From NCBI RefSeq assembly GCF_047324305.1, contig NZ_CP178740.1, positions 1,736,001 through 1,800,000 of the forward strand: a DNA stretch of 64,000 bases, written 5' to 3'. The DNA comes from Acerihabitans sp047324305 (GTDB taxonomy: Bacteria; Pseudomonadota; Gammaproteobacteria; Enterobacterales; Enterobacteriaceae). The number at the start of each line of letters is the position of its first letter. Within the stretch, counting starts at the first letter, position 1. Below, in pieces: positions 1 through 7,862 of the stretch. Below the pieces are notes generated by a model. It did no database searches. It was not told the origin of the DNA and worked only from the letters and a program-made list of their open reading frames with translations. Position numbers and translations under genes: made by a program.

Positions 1-479
1 GAGGGGCCGAAGATGGCCACCAGCACCAGCGCCAGCAGCAGGCTGGGCAGCGCCAGCATGATATCCACCACGCGCATGATGACCACGTCCACCAATCCGC
101 CGATATAACCGGATAACAGCCCGAATATCACGCCGAATATCAGCGACAGGACCACCACCAGGCAACCGACCAGTAGCGAAAGGCGCGCGCCGTACATCAG
201 GCGGGTCATGATATCGCGCCCGACGTCATCGGTGCCCAGGATAAACTGCCAGCTACCGCCCTCCATCCATACCGGCGGGCGCAGCAAGGCCTCGCGGAAT
301 TGCTCCGCCGGGCCATGGGGCGCGATGACCCCGGCGCCGATGGCGACGACGAACATCAGGACGATATAGCCCAGGCCGATGACCGCGCCCTTGTTGCGTT
401 TAAAATAGTGCCAGAACTCCTGGAGCGGGGTCATGGGCTTCGGTGCGCCGGTTATTACCGGCTCAGAGATTTCAGTCAT
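1..479 (-). CDS. dppC: Dipeptide ABC transporter permease DppC (partial, 3' end outside window)
   Basis: This is the N-terminal part (about 159 residues) of the second inner-membrane permease of the dipeptide/heme-precursor importer; the rest lies left of the window. The start ATG is at 479, followed by a residue run typical of DppC, an N-terminal membrane segment, and the beginning of the BPD-type transmembrane domain (GTDDVGRDIMTRLMYGARLS). It follows dppB by 11 bases, so the genes are co-transcribed on the minus strand. Partner ATPases DppD and DppF would be expected further left. The assignment rests on strong resemblance to enterobacterial DppC and on the gene order. Confidence 0.95.
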   Translation of the reverse strand, partial: MTEISEPVITGAPKPMTPLQEFWHYFKRNKGAVIGLGYIVLMFVVAIGAGVIAPHGPAEQFREALLRPPVWMEGGSWQFILGTDDVGRDIMTRLMYGARLSLLVGCLVVVLSLIFGVIFGLLSGYIGGLVDVVIMRVVDIMLALPSLLLALVLVAIFGP

Positions 480-490
480 TTTCCATTCCC

Positions 491-1510
491 CTATTTCTTG
501 TGGCGAATACGCGGGTTAACCACGCCATACAGCACGTCCACCAGCAGGTTCACCACAATAATCAGGATCGCCACCAATAACACCCCGCCCTGTACCACCG
601 GATAATCACGGCGCTGCAAGGCCTCGACCAGCCAGCGGCCCAGGCCCGGCCAGGAGAAAATCGTTTCCGTCAGGATAGCGCCCGCCAACAGGGTGCCGAC
701 CTGCAGCCCGATAACCGTCACCACCGGCAACAGGGCGTTGCGCAGGGCATGGACAATAATGACGCGCATGCGGCTCAGGCCTTTGGCGCGGGCGGTGCGG
801 ATATAATCCTCGCTCAGCACTTCCAGCATCGCCGAACGGGTCATGCGCACAATCACCGCCAGCGGGATAGTGCCAAGCACGATGGCCGGCAGCACCATAT
901 GCATCACGGCGTCTTTAAAATCCCCCGGCTGGCCCCAAATCAGGGTATCGATCAGCATAAAGCCGGTAAGCGGCATGCTGTCGTCCAGGAAGACCGTGTC
1001 GCCCACCCTCCCGGACACCGGGGTGAGGTTAAAGTGCACCGACACCAGCATGATGAGCATCATGCCCCACCAGAAAATAGGCATCGAATAGCCGGCCAGC
1101 GAAATACTGACGGCGGTATGATCAAACAGCGAACCACGTTTGACCGCCGCCAGCACCCCGGCCGGGATACCGACCAGCACGGCAAAAATCATTGCGCAAA
1201 CACCCAGTTCCAGGGTTGCCTGGAAACGCGGCACGAATTCCTGCCAAACGGGGATGCGGCTTTTAAGCGAAATGCCCAGGTCACCGTGCATAATGCCGAC
1301 GACATAATGAACATATTGCTGAAATAAGGGTTTATCCAGGCCCAGCGCCGCCATCATCTCTGCGTGGCGCTCGGGGGACATTCCGCGTTCACCCGCCATG
1401 ATCAGCACCGGATCGCCGGGAATCAAATGGACAAACGCAAACGTCAGCAAGGTAATACCAATAAACGTCGGGATTACGAGTCCCAAACGTCGGAGTATGA
1501 ACTGCAACAT
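491..1510 (-). CDS. dppB: Dipeptide ABC transporter permease DppB
   Basis: DppB is the first inner-membrane permease of the dipeptide importer and pairs with DppC to form the translocation pore. The 339-residue length equals that of E. coli DppB. The protein opens with MLQFILRRLGLVIPTFIGIT, a signal-anchor helix, and contains the EAA-type permease loop (about residues 230-260, with RTARAKGLSRMRV) that docks to the ATPases. It sits between dppA and dppC on the same strand; the gap to dppA carries several hairpins that probably reduce permease expression relative to the binding protein. Confidence 0.96.
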   Translation of the reverse strand: MLQFILRRLGLVIPTFIGITLLTFAFVHLIPGDPVLIMAGERGMSPERHAEMMAALGLDKPLFQQYVHYVVGIMHGDLGISLKSRIPVWQEFVPRFQATLELGVCAMIFAVLVGIPAGVLAAVKRGSLFDHTAVSISLAGYSMPIFWWGMMLIMLVSVHFNLTPVSGRVGDTVFLDDSMPLTGFMLIDTLIWGQPGDFKDAVMHMVLPAIVLGTIPLAVIVRMTRSAMLEVLSEDYIRTARAKGLSRMRVIIVHALRNALLPVVTVIGLQVGTLLAGAILTETIFSWPGLGRWLVEALQRRDYPVVQGGVLLVAILIIVVNLLVDVLYGVVNPRIRHKK

Positions 1511-1542
1511 ATTCCGAACTCTCTGTTTCTGTAGATAGTTTA

Positions 1543-1672
1543 CCCGGGCGCATTACGCGCCCGGGTTATCAAAGCTCACATCTTCAGGATTCCCCCCTGG
1601 CCTCGCTGGCGCGATTCCTTCCCCGGTGCGGCACCGGGGAACACTCCCGCTTCCCCGCATGGGTGGGGGAAG
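1543..1672 (-). promoter_or_regulatory. Hairpin cluster in the dppA-dppB gap
   Basis: Three inverted repeats are visible in the transcribed gap: 9-bp arms at 1543-1551 and 1557-1565; arms of 10 bp or more at 1619-1628 and 1632-1641; and 7-bp arms at 1650-1656 and 1666-1672. None is followed by a clear T-run on the minus strand. They would act as mRNA-stabilising or attenuating structures that keep dppA transcript above dppBC, as is usual for binding-protein operons. The function is inferred from position. Confidence 0.6.
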
Positions 1673-1705
1673 CTCCCTTTAGGGATATGGGGGGTTAATT
1701 GACCT

Positions 1706-3316
1706 TTAGTCTAAAGATACGTTCTCGAAATGATGTTTACCCAGTGGATCGACCACATACCCTTTCACTTCCTTACGCACAGGCTCGTATACCGTGGAAT
1801 GGGCAACGATAAGCGCGGGCGCCTGATCGTGCATGACCACCTGGGCCTGTTTGTACAGATCCACGCGTTTCGCATGATCGGACGTGCTGCGCGCCGGCTG
1901 GATCAGGTCTTCAAACGGCTTGTAGCACCACCTTGAGTAGTTGGAGCCGTCTTTTGCCGCATCGCAGCTGAACAGGGTGGCGAAGAAGTTATCCGGATCC
2001 CCATTGTCCCCGGTCCAGCCCATCATAACAGACTGATGCTCGCCGGCCTTGGCGCGTTTGAGGTATTCGCCCCATTCGTAGCTGACGATCTTGGCCTTAA
2101 CGCCGATTTTAGCCCAGTCGGACTGAATCATTTCCGCCATGCGCCTGGCGTTCGGGTTGTAGGGACGCTGTACCGGCATAGCCCACAAATCGATGGAGAA
2201 ACCCTCCGGCAAGCCCGCTTCCTTCAGCAGTTCTTTCGCTTTGGCCGGATCGTAAGCGTAATCCTGCACCGCGTCGTTATAGCTCCACATGGTCGGCGGA
2301 ATCAGGTTTTTCGCCGGCTGGCCCGCGCCCTGGTATACCGCGTCGATGATGGCGGATTTGTTTACCGCGGTGATCAGCGCCTGGCGAACCTTCAGGTTAT
2401 CCAGCGGTTTTTTCTCGACGTTAAACGCCAGGTAGCCCACGTTCAGGCCCGGCTGTTCCATCAGGTTGATGGTTTTGTCTTCTTTCATGCGCGCGATGTC
2501 GGCCGGATTAGGATACGGCATGATCTGGCATTCGTTTTTCTGCAGCTTGGCATAACGTACGGACGCGTCCGGCGTAATGGAGAACACCAGGCGGTCGATT
2601 TTCGGCTTGGTGCCCCAATAGTTTTCAAACGCTTTGTACAGGATGCGGGAATCTTTCTGGTACTGCAGCAGTTGGAAGGGGCCGGTACCGATCGGGTTAA
2701 GATCGATTTTTTCCGGCGTGCCCGCTTTTTGCATCAGATCGGCATACTGGGCGGACATGATGGAGGCGAAGTCCATGGCCAGGTCGGCCAGGAATGGCGA
2801 TTCCTCGCGGGTCAGGTTGAAGCGCACGGTGTAGTCGTCGACTTTTTCCACGCTGGCGATCAAATCGCCCATGCCCATGCCGTCAAAGTACTCGTAATTG
2901 CCGCCGGAGACTTTATGGTAAGGATGATTGGCGTCTTTCTGCCGCATAAAGGAGAAGATCACGTCGTCTGCGTTGAAATCGCGGGTCGGTTTGAAATCCT
3001 TGCTTTCCTGCCACTTCACGCCTTTACGCAGATGGAAAGTATAGGTTTTGCCGTCGGCGCTGACTTCCCACTTTTCGGCCAGGCTCGGAATCACTTCCGT
3101 GGTGCCCAGCTTGAAATCGACCAGACGATTGTAGATCGGCACGGAACTGGCATCAAAACTGGTGCCGGACGTGAATAACTGCGGGTTGAACCCTTCAGGC
3201 GAGCCCTCTGAACAATATACCAGAGTCTTTGCCTGAACGCTGGCCGCCACGGCTAATGCCGCCAGGCTAATGCCGACCTTCAGTATCCCTGATTTGGTCA
3301 AGGAAATTGTCATCAT
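1706..3316 (-). CDS. dppA: Periplasmic dipeptide-binding protein DppA
   Basis: DppA is the solute-binding protein that delivers dipeptides (and in E. coli also heme and 5-aminolevulinate) to DppBCDF and serves as a dipeptide chemoreceptor ligand. The 536-residue product has a typical Sec signal peptide (hydrophobic GISLAALAVAASVQA, cleavage near residue 29) and then the SBP-family-5 fold beginning KTLVYCSEGSPEGFNPQLFT, one residue from the E. coli length of 535. Two adjacent ATG codons (3316 and 3313) are possible starts. It is the first gene of the dpp operon. In E. coli proK and eptB lie just upstream; here they are found 24 kb away at 27562-29430. Confidence 0.96.
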   Translation of the reverse strand: MMTISLTKSGILKVGISLAALAVAASVQAKTLVYCSEGSPEGFNPQLFTSGTSFDASSVPIYNRLVDFKLGTTEVIPSLAEKWEVSADGKTYTFHLRKGVKWQESKDFKPTRDFNADDVIFSFMRQKDANHPYHKVSGGNYEYFDGMGMGDLIASVEKVDDYTVRFNLTREESPFLADLAMDFASIMSAQYADLMQKAGTPEKIDLNPIGTGPFQLLQYQKDSRILYKAFENYWGTKPKIDRLVFSITPDASVRYAKLQKNECQIMPYPNPADIARMKEDKTINLMEQPGLNVGYLAFNVEKKPLDNLKVRQALITAVNKSAIIDAVYQGAGQPAKNLIPPTMWSYNDAVQDYAYDPAKAKELLKEAGLPEGFSIDLWAMPVQRPYNPNARRMAEMIQSDWAKIGVKAKIVSYEWGEYLKRAKAGEHQSVMMGWTGDNGDPDNFFATLFSCDAAKDGSNYSRWCYKPFEDLIQPARSTSDHAKRVDLYKQAQVVMHDQAPALIVAHSTVYEPVRKEVKGYVVDPLGKHHFENVSLD

Positions 3317-4210
3317 TCTGCTCCATTGTGTGATGTGATGTTGTGTGTTGTACGGCCAGACGCTGTTTTATTTAATGCTGCGGTCTGTGCAGTGCGCCTT
3401 GCGGCATCAGAACCAAAGAAGGGAATATATGCCGGGATGCCCATGAGGCAGCACCCCCCGACGCGTTGAATGCGTGGGACCATTCAAACAATCCATTGCC
3501 CCTCCTGAATTCCGAGGCTCCCAATTTGGCAACTGTTTGCCAATACGTCAATATAACCCGTAGGGATTTACACATTTTGTGAGACGCAGCAAACGAAAAC
3601 AATCCACAGGTGTTTGGCCAAAAATGAAGCACGATCGCCAGTCAATATAGCTAAACTGTGAAGTAATTCACTTTATGACAATGAGTAAGCAGTCATACAT
3701 ACTATTTAAAAACTAAAAAAAAATTTGATCGTGTGGCGAATATATGAACTGTTATTTCAGAATTTCCGGATGAAAGCAGGTAAAAATGCTGACATTGGTT
3801 CGCCTTGATGACCATATCGACAACCTTTCCGTCCAGTCTGCCATACTATCTGCGCGCTATCCATCAGCCATAAACAAAGGTTATGACCGACCATAAGAAA
3901 ACCTTGTTTATTGATGCCGGAAATAAGGATAACTTTGTAATATACTGATAATTATGCTTATTTTTAACGCTAATCGCTCTCTGCAGTATTGACTCCGCAG
4001 GACGTTTTATCGGGGGGCGTAATAAAATGAGGCGCAATGCAACAAACCGCTTTTTCGGCTATACATCGCGATAAGATCAAATAACGGTGTCATATTTTCC
4101 CTGATAAAAACAAAATAAATAAATTAACTATTTGCTGCCATAAAATAAATAAGTTATTAACCTTAGAGAGAATATGCGCTTGCCGGGAAATCGGTACCAT
4201 GACGGCGCAG
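3317..4210. other. Noncoding interval between dppA and the degenerate AnfA-like gene
   Basis: About 890 bases without a convincing gene. It should hold the dppA promoter and leader (minus strand, near 3317-3700). A possible 86-codon frame at 3372-3632 has no family resemblance and no persuasive ribosome-binding site. The left edge of the accessory block falls somewhere here, and base composition becomes AT-rich from about 3650. I found no copy of the proK 3' end that would mark an attachment site. Confidence 0.6.
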
Positions 4211-5380
4211 TTAAAATTTCTTTACCTCAATGTGCAGTTTTTTCAAGGCATAATAAAGCTGCCGGGGGGTGATATGGAGCAAACGGGCGGCTTTGGCCTT
4301 GACCCCGCCGCTTTTTTCCAGGGCGGCGACCAGGCGATAGCGCAGCTCCTCATCGGCGTCGTCAGGGGCGCCGGCCGTCGCGGTCATGGCGCTCATCATT
4401 ATTTCCGCCGGCCATAGCGGCGTAGCCGGGCCATACCCCGCCTCGTGGCCCGCCTCCTGCGGCACCGTCTCCTGCTGCCGGCTGATTTCCTGGTTCAAAC
4501 GCTGGCGCAGGCAGCGCCCGGACAGGCAGGGCAATTGCTGGATAACGCCATCCCGGGCCTGGATGGCGGCATGCTCAAGGCAATTCTCGATATCGCGCAC
4601 ATTCCCCGGCCAATGGCACAGATAGAGTGGCGCCTGGGCCGCCTCGGTCAGCGTGAGCGTCCTGTGATTATCGCGGTTATAACGTTCGAAAAAATAGTTA
4701 ACCAGGCCGGGAATGTCTTCTTTACGCTCGCGCAGGGCCGGCAGGGCAATGGTGGCGATATGGATGCGATAATAGAGTTCGGCTAAAAAGGTCCCCTGCG
4801 CCATCCTCTGCTCCAGGTTTTTCTCGGTGGCGCAAATTATGCGCACATCGCAGGCCAGGGTGCGGGAGCCGCCGAGCGGCTTATAACGCTGTTCTTGTAA
4901 AATGCGCAGCAGCCGCTTTTGCAATAACAGGGAAAAATGGCCGATTTCGCTGATAAACAGCGTTCCGCCCGCCGCCAGGGCAATATCGCCGGGATAGCCG
5001 GCGATATTGCCGGAAAAGCCCGCTTCACAACCGAACAATTCGCGCATGATATCGTCGCTGGCAAGGTAATCGCAGCACACTTTAATAAACGGACCGGCGC
5101 GATGTTGCGACTGGAGGTGAATCGCCCGGGCGATAACATCCTTACCGGTTCCCGGCTCGCCGCGCAATAATACCGCTGAGCGGGTGGGCGCAATGTTTGC
5201 CACCGCCGCCAGGGTGCGTTTCATGGCATGGGAATGGGCGATGATCTGATCGACCGCATGGCCGCCGCGTCCTTTACGTGAGCGCGCTTTTCCCGCCGGC
5301 CCGCAAAGGTCGACGGCGCAGCGCGGAATGGCTAACCGCCCCGCGGCGAGATCACCGGTGCCGGCCATATCAGTCTCCAC
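4211..5380 (-). CDS. Degenerate AnfA/NifA-type AAA+ regulator paralogue
   Basis: A 389-residue protein related to sigma-54 activators. Seen: no GAF domain; a short unrelated N-terminus; an AAA+ domain from about residue 45 with Walker A GEPGTGKD (74-81); and a C-terminal Fis-type helix-turn-helix (about 350-389, GGVKAKAARLLHITPRQLYY). Two motifs are altered. The sigma-54-contacting GAFTGA loop reads AGFSGN (120-125), and Walker B reads GGTLFISEIG (138-147) with Ser in place of the catalytic-box Asp. The other AAA+ motifs (LPALRERKEDI, WPGNVRDIEN) are kept. Its start overlaps the anfA stop by 11 bases, implying translational coupling. A working activator is unlikely; a DNA-binding or hetero-oligomeric modulator of AnfA is my inference. 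Confidence 0.8.
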   Translation of the reverse strand: METDMAGTGDLAAGRLAIPRCAVDLCGPAGKARSRKGRGGHAVDQIIAHSHAMKRTLAAVANIAPTRSAVLLRGEPGTGKDVIARAIHLQSQHRAGPFIKVCCDYLASDDIMRELFGCEAGFSGNIAGYPGDIALAAGGTLFISEIGHFSLLLQKRLLRILQEQRYKPLGGSRTLACDVRIICATEKNLEQRMAQGTFLAELYYRIHIATIALPALRERKEDIPGLVNYFFERYNRDNHRTLTLTEAAQAPLYLCHWPGNVRDIENCLEHAAIQARDGVIQQLPCLSGRCLRQRLNQEISRQQETVPQEAGHEAGYGPATPLWPAEIMMSAMTATAGAPDDADEELRYRLVAALEKSGGVKAKAARLLHITPRQLYYALKKLHIEVKKF

Positions 5381-6983
5381 TCCGGTAATCTTTATAGTTC
5401 AGCTGATATTTCGCCATGCGCAGGCCGAGCATGCGCCGGGTCAGGCCCAACTGCGCCGCCGCCCTGGACATATTGCCCTGGAAGCGGGCCAGCGCCTCGA
5501 CGATCAGTTCATACTCCATCATGGATAAACGGGCCTCCAGGCCCGACTGCTCGCCAAGCGTGCCCAGCACGGCCGGTTGCAGGGCGGCGGGCAGATGATA
5601 GCTGTGGACCACCCCCTCTTCCGCCAGCAATACCGCACGCTCCATCATATTTTCCAGCTCCCGCACGTTGCCCGGCCAGTCGTAGTTGAGCATTAAGTTC
5701 AGCGCGGGCGTGGAAATGGCAGGGACATCAACCCCCTGTTCCCGGGCAAACCAGGCGTTGAAATGTTCGGCCAGGATCAGGATATCGTTACCCCGCTCAC
5801 GCAGCGCTGGAATAGTAATAGGGAAGACATTCAGACGATAGTACAGATCCTCGCGAAAGGTGCCGTTGGTGACCATGGCGGTTAAATCGCAGTGCGTCGC
5901 CGCCAGGATGCGCACGTTGACCTTAATGGACTCGTTGCTGCCCAGGCGTTCAAAGCACCGTTCCTGGATCACCCGCAATAGCTTGGCCTGGGCCGAAAGA
6001 GATAATTCGCCCACTTCATCCAGGAAAATCGTGCCGCCATCCGCCTCCTCGAACCTTCCGGCCCGACGCGCGACGGCACCGGTAAAGGCGCCTTTTTCAT
6101 GGCCGAACAGCTCACTTTCGATGACGCTTTCCGGCAGCGAGGCGCAGTTGAATTTAACAAACGGCCCGCTGCCGCAGCTGCTGTTATAGTGGATGGCGCT
6201 GGCGACCCGTTCCTTGCCGACCCCGCTTTCACCGAGGATCAGCACCGTGGTGCGGGCGTGGCTGACTTTGTCAATCATCAGATAAACCGACTGCATCGCC
6301 CTGGAGTTGCCGATGATATTCGCCGGTTTGAATTTTTCCTTCAGCTCTTTATCCAGCCGGGCGCTTTGAGCCTGCAATACCTGCTTATGGGCGCGCTCCA
6401 GCAAATGCAGCTCCACCGCCTGGGCAATAGTGGTGGCGATAATGGCCAGCACCTCCAGATCCAGATATAACAGTTGCCGGTTATTGTATAAACGTTCCAC
6501 CCCAATGGTGCCCATTACTTTCATGCCGCGCATGATGGGCACGCAGATAAAGGAAAGATGGCCATCGACCGTTTTATCCCAACTGCCGGTGCGATTGAGA
6601 AACAACGGCTCTTCGGCAATGATCGGGACAATAATGGGCTGGCGGGTTTCCACCACCCTGCCGGTGATGCCCTCGCCGGGATAATAGACGCCCTTTTCGA
6701 TTTCATCCTTGGATAAACCGTAGCTTTCATGGATAAAAATCTGGTCGCAGCTGGCATCGTAGAGCGAGATCATCGCCCGGGTAACCTGCAAATGTTTTTG
6801 CATCAGCTCCAGCACCAGCTTGAGCGTCTTGGATAAAGAGCCTTCCCTGCTGACCACCTTGCTGACCTCGGACAGCAGGGGCAGCAGTTCGGAGCGGCAC
6901 TCGCCCAGTTGGCAGGTAAAGGATAACGAATCCGCCAGCGTCGGATGGGCGGATGCGGTGTCATTAAGCATGGCCGGTGGCAT
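5370..6983 (-). CDS. anfA: Fe-only nitrogenase transcriptional activator AnfA
   Basis: A sigma-54-dependent enhancer-binding protein expected to activate the anfHDGK promoter. The 537 residues comprise an N-terminal segment with a C24-x4-C29 pair, like the paired cysteines reported as important in Azotobacter AnfA; a GAF domain (about 45-190); an AAA+ domain with GESGVGKE, intact GAFTGA and GGTIFLDEVG motifs; and a C-terminal Fis-type helix-turn-helix (RAAAQLGLTRRMLGLRM). The related VnfA is the main alternative, but the anfHDGK genes nearby favour AnfA. A ModE-type operator lies 108 bases upstream, so transcription should be blocked when molybdate is present. A degenerate paralogue overlaps its 3' end. 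Confidence 0.9.
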   Translation of the reverse strand: MPPAMLNDTASAHPTLADSLSFTCQLGECRSELLPLLSEVSKVVSREGSLSKTLKLVLELMQKHLQVTRAMISLYDASCDQIFIHESYGLSKDEIEKGVYYPGEGITGRVVETRQPIIVPIIAEEPLFLNRTGSWDKTVDGHLSFICVPIMRGMKVMGTIGVERLYNNRQLLYLDLEVLAIIATTIAQAVELHLLERAHKQVLQAQSARLDKELKEKFKPANIIGNSRAMQSVYLMIDKVSHARTTVLILGESGVGKERVASAIHYNSSCGSGPFVKFNCASLPESVIESELFGHEKGAFTGAVARRAGRFEEADGGTIFLDEVGELSLSAQAKLLRVIQERCFERLGSNESIKVNVRILAATHCDLTAMVTNGTFREDLYYRLNVFPITIPALRERGNDILILAEHFNAWFAREQGVDVPAISTPALNLMLNYDWPGNVRELENMMERAVLLAEEGVVHSYHLPAALQPAVLGTLGEQSGLEARLSMMEYELIVEALARFQGNMSRAAAQLGLTRRMLGLRMAKYQLNYKDYRSGD

Positions 6984-7090
6984 AAAGCGCGCCTCCCTTT
7001 GGCGCCCAATGGGCGGTGAAGGTCAAAAAACCGATGTGCCGGCATAGGTTTTCCGGCCCGAGTGAGAGTGGTGCAAGTTGCCGGCCATCT

Positions 7091-7118
7091 ATCGCTATAT
7101 AATTAAATATATAACGAT
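7091..7118. promoter_or_regulatory. ModE operator upstream of anfA
   Basis: The sequence ATCGCTATATA, six bases, TATATAACGAT matches the ModE consensus known from E. coli (two half-sites spaced by 6-7 bases) at every defined position. It lies 108 bases upstream of the anfA start, in an AT-rich stretch that would also contain the anfA promoter. Molybdate-bound ModE is therefore expected to repress anfA, as ModE-type MopA/MopB proteins do in Rhodobacter capsulatus. The site is seen directly; the regulatory outcome is inferred. The modE gene itself is not in the window. Confidence 0.85.
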
Positions 7119-7862
7119 ATGATTTAACGTCGTTTTGCCATTGGCGCATTGACGCCAGTGGCTTTTTTGTCTTGTATGTGACAACGGATAATCAACAATG
7201 TACGTTTCACGCCGGAGTCAGGCGCCCGGCTGAAGCGGCGCGCCCTGCAGCAGCCTGAGTCCGCATCATCATGTTGATAAAAACCGGGATGGGGACACTC
7301 ATACCGCGCTGTGGACAAACCGCAGCGATAATGGGATAGCAGGCTGATTATCCCGATAAGTGGTGCCGGCACGCGTATCAACACATTATTATTAGACCAT
7401 CCGCCTTCAGCATCTTAGAGAATACGCAGTATTTTTTACTGCTCACACAGGAATAATGCTAATCAGGAAGGTTAAAGTTTTTAATAAAAAAATAAATATG
7501 CCAAAATGCTGGCTAACTCGTTTATCTTATTTAAGCAAAGATAATGATTTAGGAAATTAAAAAAATAATATCATCCATGCCGCTGAATTTGTTATTCAAA
7601 AAAGATACTCGAAACAATAACCTGTCGCCAGCAACCCAAAAAATATTGCGGCAATATAGCTTTCAATTGACTTTCAATTAATAATATTTTCACCCATGGA
7701 CAACAATGCCGGTTTTAAAAAGGTTTCTCTTTGATATTGCCGTTTAACTCTTTGTTAACTTTTTCATGCTTTACTTGCCCTATTAGCACACCCCTATCCG
7801 CGTCTTATGTGATGAACCCAATTAATCGGGAATAATTTATTATCATTCAAATAAGGGAATAA
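7119..7862. other. Noncoding interval between anfA and the bacteriocin gene
   Basis: About 740 bases between divergent genes, becoming strongly AT-rich from 7400. It should contain the bacteriocin promoter; a plausible ribosome-binding site (AAGGGAA) precedes the ATG at 7863. I looked for a LexA/SOS box, common upstream of colicins and S-pyocins, and saw none. No convincing gene or repeat was found. Confidence 0.55.

Noticed and set aside
3372..3632. 86-codon frame upstream of dppA
   Set aside because: No family resemblance, no convincing ribosome-binding site, and it lies in the expected dppA leader.
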